Assembly (NCBI GenBank): GCA_003116975.1
Contig: BGKB01000137.1
Coordinates: 1 to 64,000 of the forward strand
Direction: 5' to 3'
DNA length: 64,000 nucleotides
Origin: Aurantiochytrium sp. KH105
Lineage: Eukaryota; Sar; Bigyra; Thraustochytrida; Thraustochytriidae
Below are positions 33,395 through 44,540 of the stretch, in pieces. Within the stretch, counting starts at the first letter, position 1. Every line of letters starts with the position of its first letter. A program made the translations under genes and the position numbers. The notes under the pieces were generated by a model that saw only the letters and a program-made list of their open reading frames with translations, was not told the origin of the DNA and searched no databases.

Positions 33395-35075
33395 TTGAAC
33401 ACAGCAAGCAATCTTCCGCCCGAGGAAAAAGAGTACCCCACGCCGTGCCAGCTGCCAGCTGGCTTGGCTGCCTGGCTTGGCTGCCTGGCCGAGCAGGAAA
33501 GGTGCGACGCGGTGCGGAGCGGTGCATGGCGACGATGCTGCGCGCAGTCGCCAGCGAGCTCAAAAACTTCGGACAGTGGTGGCAGGTCGACTCTGTTCAT
33601 GCAGTGCTGATCCACGGCCCCCTTTCGAATCATTCGTTTGTTTTTGTCATGTTCCTCTTAGGCTGCCAGAATGAAGACGAAGTGCTTCGCGAGCACCGAT
33701 CCCATGCCGCATGCATGTCGCTCGGCGCATTGCGCAAATCTTGGCTCCATCCCTCTTGCTTCCAGGCTGCCGTGAACCTGCCTGTCGCCCGGACAGCTTG
33801 CAGCTCCAGAGGCACAAGGAGCGAGCGCGCGAGCGATCGCAAGTCTCTGGGCGCGAGGAGAGAGAACGTGCGTCAGAGCAGAGATCGGGTTTCACCACAC
33901 CTCTCCCCTTTTCTCCTCCTGGCCACGCCACGCCACGCCACGCCCAGCGCGAGCGAGGTAGCGAGGACCGCAAGCAAATGCGCGCGACAGCGACGGCGCG
34001 TCCCTCGCGCAGATGCACCCTTGGGTACGTACGAACCAACCAACCAACCAACCAACGAAGGAACCAACGATTGTCCAGACGAGGCTTGCTGTATAGCGTA
34101 GTACTTTTGCGCAGCGTCGTGGCGACAGGGTGTGCGTGCGGTCCCCGCTCCAGCGTGCGAGCCCTGCGAGGAGGACTCCTCGCGTGCGAGCGAGCCTTGG
34201 CCCGCACAGCGCGCTTGCTCTTGCGCGCCACAGTCTAGGTGCAATACGAAGCAGCATCGTGGCACAAAAGCAGCAATAACATGCCAGCAATGAGCAAGGC
34301 AAGGCAAGTCCTGCCGCGGCGACGGACCAGCGCTCGCTCGCTCGCTCGCTCTTGCTGGCTGCCCTGTCTCGCAGCGAGCGTCGGAAGCTCGGGCCCGGCG
34401 GTCGATCGATCCGGATCCAGCAAGCGAGCCATGCAGCAGCAGCAGCTACAGCAGCTGCAGCAGCCAAACAAACGGTTGAGGATCCGTCCATCCATACGTC
34501 ACAGCCGCCTTGGCAAGCGGAGGGCGCGGAGAGAGGGCCGGCGTGCACGCGGGGCGGAGGCTCCGGAGCTGGCTGGACGTGGCTGGCTGGCTGGCTGGCT
34601 GGACGGGCGGTCCTTGCGCGCCTCGCGGCTGGAAAATTGAGCTCGGTGGCGCACAGCGGCCGCCGGAGCCGAGTGGCCGCAGACTAGTTTACTTCTTTTT
34701 CTTCCTTCCTCGCTTCTCTCTCTGTCGCAGCACACGGCTGGCTCGCAGGCCGCCCCGCCAGAGGGACAGACACATATCACAGAGAGAGGCCGCTTGACTC
34801 GAGTTTAAAAGTTTTTTATCCCGATGGAGAGATTCCTTTTGACCCGCCGTCTCCACTGGCATTAAAAATTTTTTTTTATAAAAACAAATCGAGAACTGTT
34901 TTTTCATAAATAAAAAAGGAATAAATAAAATAGAATGCTGCCGCCCCACTGGGCGGCCGACCCACCCCCAGTCTGACACAGCGCCCGCAGCGGCGTCTTG
35001 GTTCCACGTTGTTGTCTTGTGGGGAACTGCGGGTCTGCGCGCACGGCCGCTTCGACGGGCCGCGCGCATGGCGCA

Positions 35076-35084
<9 letters not shown>

Positions 35085-35118
<34 letters not shown>
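35085..35118. repeat. GAAA tetranucleotide tract
   Basis: About eight GAAA units, followed by CCCT-rich sequence. Confidence 0.95.
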
Positions 35119-35430
35119 CCCTTCCTGCCTGCGCCTCGACGCCGCTCCCTCCCTCCCTCTCTTCCTCCCTCCCTCCCTGCGCGCATTCTTCCGCGGCCAG
35201 ACCGCCGGCCAGGCATCCTCTCCATCCATCTATCCGCGCGGGACGATCGATCGATCGGCCCTGGCCGCCTCGCTCGCTGACGTTGCGCGGGTCACACGGA
35301 CAGGGAAGCCCGCCGCGGGCACGCGCCCTGCGCCGGTGTGAAAGGTCCTGGTCCTGACCCAGGCTCGGCTGCGGTCGACTCGCCTCGGCTCGCCGCCTCT
35401 TCCCTTCCCGCTGCACGCATCCATCGGCAC

Positions 35431-35452
35431 GCTTGGCCTGGCCTGGCCTGGC

Positions 35453-35486
<34 letters not shown>
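35431..35486. repeat. CCTGG/CTGG repeat tract
   Basis: Four CCTGG units pass into about eight CTGG units. Confidence 0.93.
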
Positions 35487-35487
<1 letters not shown>

Positions 35488-36039
35488 GGCGTCTCGCGGC
35501 CGCCCTGCCTGCCGCTCGCTGTCGCAGGTGCGCCGCGCGAGGGCGGACGTCCGAGCTAGCTAGCTTGCGCTGCTTGCCGCTAGCTTCACCTGGGAGCGAT
35601 GCGAGCTGTGCTGCGGCTGCTCCGTGTATCCTGATTTCATGGGCCGAGGGTGCGCCTCCTCGCGCCCTTCGTTCACACCCCGGCGGCGCGCGTCAAGACT
35701 TTGCGACCCCGCCGCCCGCGCAGAGAGGCTGGCGTGGCGCCGCCTCGCCTCGCCTCCGCCCGCGCAGCGCCGCCGGCCCGTGCGAGTCGGGTCTCTCCGC
35801 GCCCTCGAGAGGAGCGAGCGGCGCGCGGACGCACGCGGGCGGCTCGGCGGGGCAGCCAGGGGAGGAAGGAAGGGGCCGCGAGAGACGGGCGGAAAAGGGG
35901 CGCGCGCGGCCCGCACCCAGCGGCGGCCGAAAAGGTGCGCCGCGCTGGGCGGCCGAAAGAAGCCGGCACGGCGAGGCGGAGGCAGAGAGGGCGGGGAAGC
36001 CGCGTGGCGGAGCGCGAGGCAGGCTGGGTTCGGAAGCCA

Positions 36040-36130
36040 GGAGGGACGGCAGAGGGGAGAGGAGAGGGAAGGAGAGGAGAGGAGAGGAGGAGAAAAGGTG
36101 GAAAGAGGCGGTGGAAAGGAATAGAAAAAA
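36040..36130. repeat. GAGAG polypurine stretch
   Basis: About 80 bases are almost entirely purine on the plus strand, with GGAGA units. It is partly mirror-symmetric, so it could form a triplex. Confidence 0.7.
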
Positions 36131-39100
36131 ATCGCAACGCAACGCAACGAGTTTTTGATCGAGGAAGCCAAACAGCGATCGGTCGAACGAATTGGAGCTT
36201 GGGCGTGAGCACGCATCTGTCACTAGTGCATCTGAACGATTCGAGCAAGCAAAAGCTTCAAGCACGAGAGTGCTGCCAGGCTTACGAATTTTTTCAAAAA
36301 AGGGCAAGAAAAGAAAAGAAAAGATAAAGCGGCCAGTGGGCAAAAAAAAACAAAAAACAGACAAAAAGAAAAACAGACAAAAATGAAAAAGGTTACAGGT
36401 AGTTAGTCCTTCGTTCGTGCGTTAGGAAGTTCGAGGACACAGAGAGACACACGACGGACCGTCCGCCTCACTCTCTTGCGCCACGGGCGGCCCTGGACAG
36501 TCGACATCGGGTGCAATCTGGCGCAGCTTGCATGGCTGAAGAAGAAAGAGACTTGGAAGCGCCGCCCCGGCCTGGCATGCAAGCAACTGCAACTGGCCGA
36601 TGCATCCATCCATCCATTCATTCATTCATTCGTTTTCATTCCAGTCCACTTCATCGCATGAATGCAAAGCAACGCAACGCCATGCAAGGCCATGCGAGGC
36701 CACGCGAGGCCTCGCGAGAGGCAACGTCACTCGAGGTAAGCAAGCCCTGGGTGCCTCCGGTGGCTGGCCGGACACGAGGCGAGCTGCTCCTGCGATATTT
36801 CTCCGCGAGTCCATGCCGCCCGCCTCACACACCAAGCACACTGCGGCTGAGGACTGCACCGTGACGGTGACGGAGTCCAAGTCTGAGCCGCGCGCGCAGT
36901 CGCAAGTGCAGCGGTGCAGGCGTCTCGTGTGCCAGCCAGACACCCCAGTCAGGCGGAAAAGGTTGAGCTGTGGTCACTGGCGTCAACCGACCGCTCGTTG
37001 GAACCAGTAAAGAAGGATGAATGGATCGATAGATGGATGGTTGGCCGGTCGGTCGCACGCAGTCGTGTCGCCAGTGCGGGGACAACCGCACCGCCATGCT
37101 CGAGGCTTTCTTTGACCCTTGCCTTCGTTCGATCGACCGAGCGATCGATCAATCGAGCGATTCTTCGAACAAGGCCCCGCCAAGCGCAGACGCACTCGTC
37201 GCTCGCTCGCTCCCTCGCGTTCTTCCTCCGCGCCACGAGCACCGTTTCGCGTCCGCCGCCACTGCGTCCAGGTTCGCAGAACCCCGCCGCCACGCCCGGC
37301 GAGGCCTCTGCCACGAATCAATCGTTCTCCCCGCGGCGAGCGCACCCACCCACCCGCCAAGCAGGCAATCCTCCCCGGGACGCGGTCCGCCTTCCTTCCT
37401 TCCTTCCCGCCGGAGCGTCCCGCGAGGCCTCGGCGGCCGCTCCAGCCTCGCAGATCGAGGCGGGCGGCGGGCGAGCGACCTCGAGCGCCGCAAGGAAGCC
37501 CTGCTGTCGCGGCCCGAGTGGCGAAGGGCGACCCGCGCACGCAAGCGAGTATGAAGGAAAGCGCTTTCTCCTCTCTCCTCTTCGCTCCTCCTTCCAGCCT
37601 CCGCTCCGCCCGCGCCTGTCCCGGCCCACGGGACGCGCGCCCGCCGCCACGCAGCGGTAGGCGCGGAAAGCCGGGAGAGGCAGCGGTAGGCGCGGAAGGC
37701 CGCGGCGCGCAAAGCCGCGGCGCGGCGAGCCGCGGCGAACCGTCCCGCCGGAGGCGCCACGCGCCGAGGGCCGAGTGACCTCTGGACCGCCCGCCTTGCC
37801 AGTTAGGTACGAAGTATAACTTTGTATAACTAGAGTAGCTGGCCACGGTGGCTGGGGGAGGGGAAGGCCGCCGCAGCGAAGAGCGCGAGACGCCCGCGAC
37901 AGCGACCGCGTCCCGGCTCGACTTGGCTTGGCTTGCGTCCCTGGTGCGAGGGGGTCACCATCTGCATCCATGTCGCGCGGGGAGCTCGTACATCGCAGCG
38001 CGCTCGAGGCCGATCGAAACCGCGGGGGCCGGCGCGACGTGCGGGCAGCGCAGCTTCCTCGGACGCCCAGGCGGCCGGCCCCAGCCCGCGTCGCCGCGGC
38101 CGCGTCGGAAGCGGTGCGGGCCGCACTGTACCGACGGGTCCAGAGCCGAGCGACCGCGGCAAAAGAAGCCAAGATAGTATGGTAGGCCAGGCCAGGCCGG
38201 GCAGGCAGTCATTTCGTCGCCCAGCAAGCACAACTTGAAGGCCACAAGGGTCGCTTAGACCGTGAGCGACGGCTCGGGGAGCGCGCGGGGGCAAGGGGAG
38301 GGGGTGCGGAAAGATAGCTTTGGCAGTAATGAGCGCGGGAGAAGCTTTTAAAGTACCTTTCGAGTGGCGAACGAACGAATGAACGAACGAACGAACGAAC
38401 AAACTCGTAGCGCTGCGCCTGGCCGCTATACCCCAGGGCGGTCGATGGCCGTCCGTGGGGCGAGCGGGAAATCGACCGATCAGCGGATCGGTCGCTGGGT
38501 GAACTGCGTCGAGTTGGACCAGGATTCGCAAGTGGGCGAAGATCTTGGAGAACAAAGGGTGGCGGTAGAACAAGAGGGACAACGATGGGGGAAAAAACAA
38601 ACAAAGAAAGAAAAATAAAAGAAAGGGTAAAAAAAAAAGGAGGAAAGAAAAAGAATTTTAAAAAAAAAAGTACCGAGTCAAAGTAACTTCGAAAGGGGGA
38701 TGGAAGCACCTGCCGACGCGAAACGACGCACGTGGCGGGTCCAGGATGGCGTGACTGGCAAACCGTCGCCACAGATCTGTGCAGCACAAGGGGGGCTCCT
38801 CCCAGCTTGCCTTGCCCGGCGAGCTCACCCCAGCTGGCCGCTACCGCTTCGACAACCGGCGACAGGCTTCTTTCTCATTTCGGCGGTTGCTGATCAAACC
38901 ATGGCGTCGCCTTCTTGGCCATGGCAACGGTGGGCGCATCGAAAACTTGAAAGGGACGAGGAGATTTCTTGGAGAAAGAAAAGGAAAGAGGAGCGGGGAC
39001 ATGAAAAGTTGATGGAGAAAAGTGGTTGGCGTTTGCGCGCCTGCCGACCGGCCGGCAGTGTTCGCGCACGAGACAGCTTCGTGGACCGACCGCGCGACCA

Positions 39101-39862
39101 GGACTCTTTTGAGCCCCACGAACAGGCTCGCGGATCAATGGAAATCCAGCTAAAGCCTTTCTTCTGCATCCTCACGGATGAACAAATGGAGAGGAAAAGG
39201 CATCTTCTCGAAACGCGTCTCAGCTTCTTCTTTTCAGAGCAAAGCAAAATAATCGAACCCCCTGGCGATGCAATGGTTTCCTTTTCTTTCAAGACGCCAG
39301 GTCTTTGAAATCCTTATTTCTTCGTCTCCTTTGACACCCCTTTTCGACTGCACCCCGCTCCTTCTTTCTAAAGCAAGATGAAAACTTGCCCGCCGCACCA
39401 ATTTGTTCTCGAGCATCTACGCTTGCAGGCTTGGACGAAATAGAGCGCAAGGAAAACTCCAGGTCTAGGCCTAGGTCTAGGTCAAGCCATGTCTGCACGT
39501 CTTTGAGCGAGATCGCCGAATGGCATTCATGTGGTTGATCTCAAGCAGAAAGGTGAATGGATGAGGGTCATCTCCGTTTACAGGCACGTCAATGAAAGTC
39601 ACCGATCAAGTATTGTAAGCCACAAGGGCGTCATTGCAAGCCACAGACGAAGCATTGCAAGTCATCGACAAAATTCTGGTAAGCAAGCTTGAAGAATACC
39701 ACTTCCCGCGTTTCATTGTCTGTGCTTTCACTCTCGAGCAAGTTGAGAACAAACTTAGCTTGAACCAAGATTCTTGCCATGAGCGAGATTATGGCGTTGC
39801 GTCTGGTCGTTGGCACGTGCTTATTGGAAAGGTCAGCAAGGGGACGCGAATGGGGCTACGTG

Positions 39863-40390
39863 ACAACCTGTCAGAAAGTCGACTAAGCCCAAGGCCAAGT
39901 CGCCTCGCAAAGACTCAAGGGATTCTCTGCTGTTCCAAGAAGAGGAAACCGCGATTGTCGACCTTATTGCCGACTCTGGCGATGAGACTCTCCCTCCTCC
40001 CAACAAATGCCGCAAATCCGCAACCAGACTCGACTCCACTGCAGCCAAAGAGCCTACGGCCGAGCCCAAGCACACTCAGCCCATCCTGCCTGCAGCCAAA
40101 GCTGATCCTATCACCCATGCCGAAGAGCCCGACCGCGAATTCATCAAAGCAAATGAAATCAAATCATCCCATCGTTCTTTCCTCACCCGACGCCACCGCT
40201 GGCAAGGCCGCTTACCCTTACGCTCTTTGTCCTTGACATCCTCGTCCTCCATGCTCACCAATGTGCAACCGCTCACGACACGACCCTTGCGCTCAATCAG
40301 CAGCTCAACGATCATACGTAACTTCATGAGGCGTTCGGCCTGCACCTGGCTCCTCCAGCTACTCTGCCATGAAATGAGGTGACGACAGCA
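39863..40390 (+). pseudogene. Coding-like segment, possible orphan exon
   Basis: The plus-strand frame that opens after a stop near 39859 reads like protein: KPKAKSPRKDSRDSLLF, then the acidic EEETAIVDLIADSGDE, then an Ala/Pro/Lys/Glu-rich region. A CCTGTCAG acceptor-like sequence lies just before it. No matching 5' exon or start was found. It degrades to low quality after about 40150 and is closed by a stop near 40382. It could be an exon of an unrecognised gene or a remnant. The minus strand of 40076-40345 is also open. Confidence 0.3.
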
Positions 40391-40478
40391 TCATCTTGTC
40401 TTCTTTGCTCTTTCAACTTCAACCAGTCATTCATTCAATCGATTTCCATTTAGCTTCTGAGCTCGTTTATTCATTCGT

Positions 40479-42120
40479 TCAATCCTGGTTGCCGCTGCCG
40501 CTGCCGCTGCCGCTGCCGCTGCCGCTGCTACTGCTGCGCAAGAAATTAGGCGGAGAAAGCCGCTTGGCAAGAGAGTTCTCTTGTAAAGCAAGCTCCGCTT
40601 CGAAGGTGGCGTTGAAGTCCATGTCAAACAGCTCAAAGTCGCGACTCGCATCGCCGCCGGCGCAAGATGCACTGCCAAGATCAATCAAACAGAGTCTGCC
40701 ATCTTCTTCACGAATCGTTACGTTGCGCAGCCCCAGGTCGCCGTGAATAATGCCCGCGTCGTGCAGGGAACGCAGCGCTGCGTGCACGCGCTTCTTGACA
40801 GCGACGAAACCTTGCGCCTCTGCAATGCTCTTACCTTCCCGAGAACATAGAGCATGGCCTACGTATCGTGTCAAAAGCACCACCTGTTTGCTAGCGCCCA
40901 TGTCAAACTCCCCCACATGCACCACGGTGGGAACCACTGTTTCCCGAAGCCCAAGCGCCGGGCCCTCGTAAATGGCCACCTCGTTCTCCAATTGAAGTAG
41001 AGCCCATTCGTGCGAGAGGTCATCGGCCGCGCCGGCATCATCACCGCAATAGACTTCGCAAAGCAGTTCGAAATATCTTCGCTGGTTTCTAGGTCGGTCA
41101 CCGTCGTTTGCCTGAAGCCGACACCTAAGTTGAATAGAACAGGCACCACCGACGACGCATCTGGAACAGCGAACGTATGCACTGCATCGTCAACATGCTT
41201 TCTCTCCCCCTTCGCTGCCCGACTTGTTCCTGCATCCCCTCCGCGATTGCCTCTCTTCCCCCGCATGTTCCCAACTCCACGTGAGCGAGTAGATTGCCCG
41301 CCGAAACGAAAGCGCTCCAAGCCCTTCGTTCGCTTCGCACGGATCTGCAGCGCAGATCTCATATCCAAGGCGTCATCTGGTACGACAAGAACATCTCTCA
41401 TGGCCAGCCAAACAAAGAGAGTGCTTGCTTCGATCAGCAACGCCGGCCCAACACCCGGGACCACCTCACGCAAAACGTCGCCCAACCGCTTGTTGCCAAG
41501 CGCGCACACGCGGCCATCTTCTTGGCCTTGCTGGGTTAAAGGACTGAAGCTGTCAGACACCATTGATCCATCCTGGCCCATCTCAAGCTTGGGAAAGTAC
41601 GTCAAGTTCAAGTTCGAAAGAATCCCATATCGGCGCTCATGACGCGCCATGCAGAAGCAAATCTGCGCAACCAGGTCACCGACCACCTCGTATGTGCCCG
41701 TGCGAGTCTTCTTTGCCGACTTGTCGTAAAACTTCACCTCCACAAAATTCCTGTCAACCGGGGCTTCGAATTCCTCCAAAGCCTTTGGACCAAACGTTGA
41801 TTCCGTCTTGAGCTCCACCAAGCAAACTGCTTTCTCACCGAATGCAAACACCACATCCGAATATGTGCTCGTTTGGCTGATTGGATCACGGACGTACCGG
41901 TTGCCGCTTGGGAGCTTTGGCAATGGGTCGAAACCGCCTTCCTTGAGAGCTTCCTTGGCCGTGGGAGTCAGTTGATTAAACGCTAGCTTGTCCTTTCTTC
42001 ACAACGATCGTTCAAGAGATCGTCTTGATGATGCCTTCTTTTTGCCATCGCCCAGCTGCGACGTACGCTCTTGACCTGGAGCTTGGAGCGCTCGTCTGCG
42101 AGTTCGTGCTGTTTTTGCAT
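40479..42120 (-). CDS. PD-(D/E)XK nuclease-like and kinase-like protein with disrupted frame
   Basis: The first part (about 41990-41000) has a nuclease motif: YSDVVFAFG, then a strand ending in the ELK triad (VCLVELKTE), then QICFCMARHERRYGILSN, typical of restriction-endonuclease folds in Crinkler-type modules. The second part, in another frame from about 41190 to 40479, is kinase-like: helix C with QLENEVAIYE, VVLLTRYVG as hinge, LHDAGIIHGDLGLRN (HGD for HRD) and LCLIDLG (DLG for DFG), ending in a Gly-Ser repeat. The frames overlap, so a frameshift or small intron between about 41190 and 40990 is needed. The 5' end also needs a frame change: ATG 42120 opens a short frame that closes at the nuclease exon. 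It may be a decaying gene or an intron-containing one. Confidence 0.6.
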
Positions 42121-42332
42121 CTTATTTTAGTCATTTCGAAGCAAGACGAGACGAGCCAAGATTGAAAAGATCAACTCGAAGCAAACGTTGATTGCCGCGC
42201 GACAGCCCCGACGACCTCAAGACCAGCCTTGCGCGCTCACGTGCGCACGAGGCCCGCGCGAGCGTGCCCGACAGCGCCGCGCTCGTTCCTTCGCGCCCCG
42301 CGCCGCTCGCTGCGCGAGAGTTGGTTGGCTTC
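42121..42332. promoter_or_regulatory. Short divergent promoter region
   Basis: Only about 210 bp separate the proposed start of the nuclease-kinase gene (-) from the ATG of TFIIF-beta (+), so the two probably share a bidirectional promoter. The TFIIF frame is open across most of it from TTG 42192, but there is no upstream ATG. Confidence 0.45.
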
Positions 42333-43103
42333 ATGACGGACGCAGAGGAGGACAAGGTGAGGCTCGACCACGAGGGCCGTGACGTGTGGCTCGTCCGAGT
42401 GCCGCCGAGCGTGGCGCGCGCGTGGGACAAGGTCGATGAGGAGGACGCGCAGCTGGGAAAGCTGCGCATCTACCATGCCCAAGAGGGAGATGAGCGGCCG
42501 CGCATCACCTTTCACATGGCCCAAGAGGCCGTGCCCATCAACCAGGCGCTGCAAATCACCTCGGACTTTAACCTGCAATTCATCGACGGCAAGCCCAACA
42601 TGCGCATCTTTTCCAAAGGCGACGCTGGCGTAGACTTCCAAGGCCTTGTTGAACATTCCTTTCTCATGCAGCCGCTGCGCTCTGAGGCCTACAACGAGGT
42701 GGTGCACAAACGCGTGCGCCAACAAACCTCAAAGAGTCGACACACCAAGGAGATTGACGGCTGGGAAATTATGCGCAAACAGAAAAAGAATCGCATCGTG
42801 CGCATGGAGGACCCCGCCAACCGAAACCTCGAAACGGGCGAGGGCGGCTCTGCCAAGCGTCGCAAGCTCGACGCCTCAGAAGAGACCAAGCTCCGCGAGC
42901 GCATCTTTGAGCTCTTCTCGCGCAAGGACACCGACGGCCGCCGCCTCACACACTGGACGCTAAAGGACATGAAGCGGGAGCTTGGCTTTGGAGACGCTGC
43001 GGTACGCAACGTGCTGCGCGACATCTGTATTTATCACCGGGATGGCGACTACGCCCGGACCTACGAGCTCAAGGCCGAGTTCAAGTCCTCCATCCCGCTC
43101 TGA
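42333..43103 (+). CDS. GTF2F2: Transcription initiation factor IIF subunit beta (RAP30)
   Basis: This is a 256-residue protein from ATG 42333. The N-terminal part (VWLVRVPPSVARAW, then ITFHMAQEA) matches the dimerisation barrel of TFIIF-beta. The middle holds a basic linker (RKQKKNRIVRMEDPANRN). The C-terminal about 70 residues form the winged-helix DNA-binding domain (RIFELFSRKD, HWTLKDMKRELGF, VRNVLRDICIYHRDG, TYELKAEFK). The length agrees with the family (about 250-270). With TFIIF-alpha it brings RNA polymerase II to promoters and stabilises the pre-initiation complex. It is a single-exon gene. Confidence 0.93.
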   Translation: MTDAEEDKVRLDHEGRDVWLVRVPPSVARAWDKVDEEDAQLGKLRIYHAQEGDERPRITFHMAQEAVPINQALQITSDFNLQFIDGKPNMRIFSKGDAGVDFQGLVEHSFLMQPLRSEAYNEVVHKRVRQQTSKSRHTKEIDGWEIMRKQKKNRIVRMEDPANRNLETGEGGSAKRRKLDASEETKLRERIFELFSRKDTDGRRLTHWTLKDMKRELGFGDAAVRNVLRDICIYHRDGDYARTYELKAEFKSSIPL

Positions 43104-44540
43104 TTGATTGATAATTTCCATTTGGCCTGCTTCATGTCAGACAATCTTTTCCTTTGGTGAGATAAAGGTAAAGTTGCTGCAAAGCAGCAACGATTTGTCG
43201 AGATTACCCGGCTCTTCGCTTCGCTGGCATCACTGCCCTCACGACCTGTTATTGAACGAATGACGACCGGGTGAGAGCTAACGAACGTACGTACATTTGA
43301 CATACACGCTTACACTGAATTTCGATCGAGATGTGATCGTCCGACACACAAATTTATCATAGAGACAAAAGAACATGTACGTACGTACGTACGTACGTAC
43401 GCCGTACCTCGATCGAAATCCTGTGGAGGCGTGGTCGCCTTCGTCCACGTCTCTGCAGCCCTTCGCGAGAGGACCATTTCGTTTTCATAGTAGCGAGTTT
43501 TTCAAGGACTCGTTGGCATCCTCGTAGCGTCTGCCAATCGAAATTTGCTGTGCAAGCACCCACCCATTTGCCACCATGCTGGCAATCCATACTTCCAACC
43601 AAAGATTTCTGATTCTGAAAAACAAAACAAAACAAAAACATCTCCATGTTCACACCCAAAGTGGCCAGCCAACCCAGGCAACCAATGCAGGGTTCCTGCA
43701 TTATTCTCAAAAGTAGCGTCAACGCTGCCTTGCCTGCCTCTTTCCGCTTGGCTTGCCACCAGAATTCGGGACTTGGTTCATGTCCCTGAAAGCGAAATCA
43801 GACGGCTTCAAACATTCTTCAATCAAGCACACAAACCTCCTCGTGATCATCATGCATGCGTTCGCCCGCTCTTTTATGACCGAACGAAACGCTCCCATGT
43901 CAGTCCCTCACCACTCGCCGGCAAAAGCCTGGCTGCTCGACGAGGCCTCTGCAGCTGCAGCCCTTCCTCGTCTCGTCACGGTCCCAGCATCTTCTTTCTG
44001 TCACAAGTGACCCTCGCGTATCGTCCTTTGGCCACGCGCCCCACGCAAGCTTCGTCGCGGAAGGTCCTCGGACGGGTCTTCACGCTGCGCTGCGCCTCGC
44101 CGCGCGAGCCCTGCCAGCGCACGGGCCGCGCACGGGAAAAGTGCAGCGCCCGTGCATGCTGCAAAAGTAGTAGAAGAGGCAAGGTGAAGACGTGCGCTGT
44201 CTCTTCTTGGCCAGCCCTAGGGCTTGACTAGGGCTTACCTCTACGACTGGAGGGGGTCGCGTGCAGCCTGCTGAGCAGAGAAGAGGGGGCCCGCGCGCCG
44301 CACGCGACCTCTGGCAGGCAGACGCGCAACGGTGCCCTCGCGAGGACGTCGAGGCAGGCGACGACGGCCCCTTCGCGCCCTCTCCCCTCCCAGTCTGCGC
44401 TCGCGCGCGAGCGCAGGTAGCCCCGACGGGCCATCGAAGACGGGCAAGCAAGCCCACAAACACCGTACCACCAACGTGAGGACGTTGCTCGCGCTCTCCC
44501 GGCTCCGCGACGGCAAAGCGAGAGATACCACGACAGCATC
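43104..44540. other. Intergenic spacer
   Basis: About 1.4 kb without a credible gene. It holds a GTAC palindromic tract (43377-43400) and, towards the right, the promoter of the acylated acidic protein gene. Confidence 0.5.
43377..43400. repeat. GTAC self-complementary tetranucleotide tract
   Basis: Six GTAC units form a perfect palindrome. Confidence 0.95.

Larger units (their letters stand above)
26547..39862. other. Gene desert rich in tetranucleotide microsatellites
   Basis: In about 13 kb no frame on either strand has the composition or motifs of a protein. The long frames are GC-rich or repeat-driven and start without clear context. The stretch carries runs of 4-bp units (CTGC, AGCA, GGCT, GAAA, CCAA, GATC, CTGG, TAGC), pyrimidine-rich runs (26875-26925, 27115-27160), CG-dense segments with GACGCC strings (28960-29010) and an AT-rich island (34855-34935). 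It may be a spacer or a centromere- or heterochromatin-like region, or it may host non-coding transcripts. Confidence 0.55.

Noticed and set aside
35433-36364. Open frames on both strands in the GC-rich part of the desert
   Set aside because: Both strands and several frames are open together, and the translations are Arg/Ala/Pro low complexity.
42192-42332. Extended N-terminus of TFIIF-beta
   Set aside because: It begins at TTG. The ATG at 42333 gives the family's normal length and N-terminal strand.
43545-44231. 228-codon plus-strand frame
   Set aside because: It has no domain, mixed composition and no clear start context, and it overlaps other random frames.
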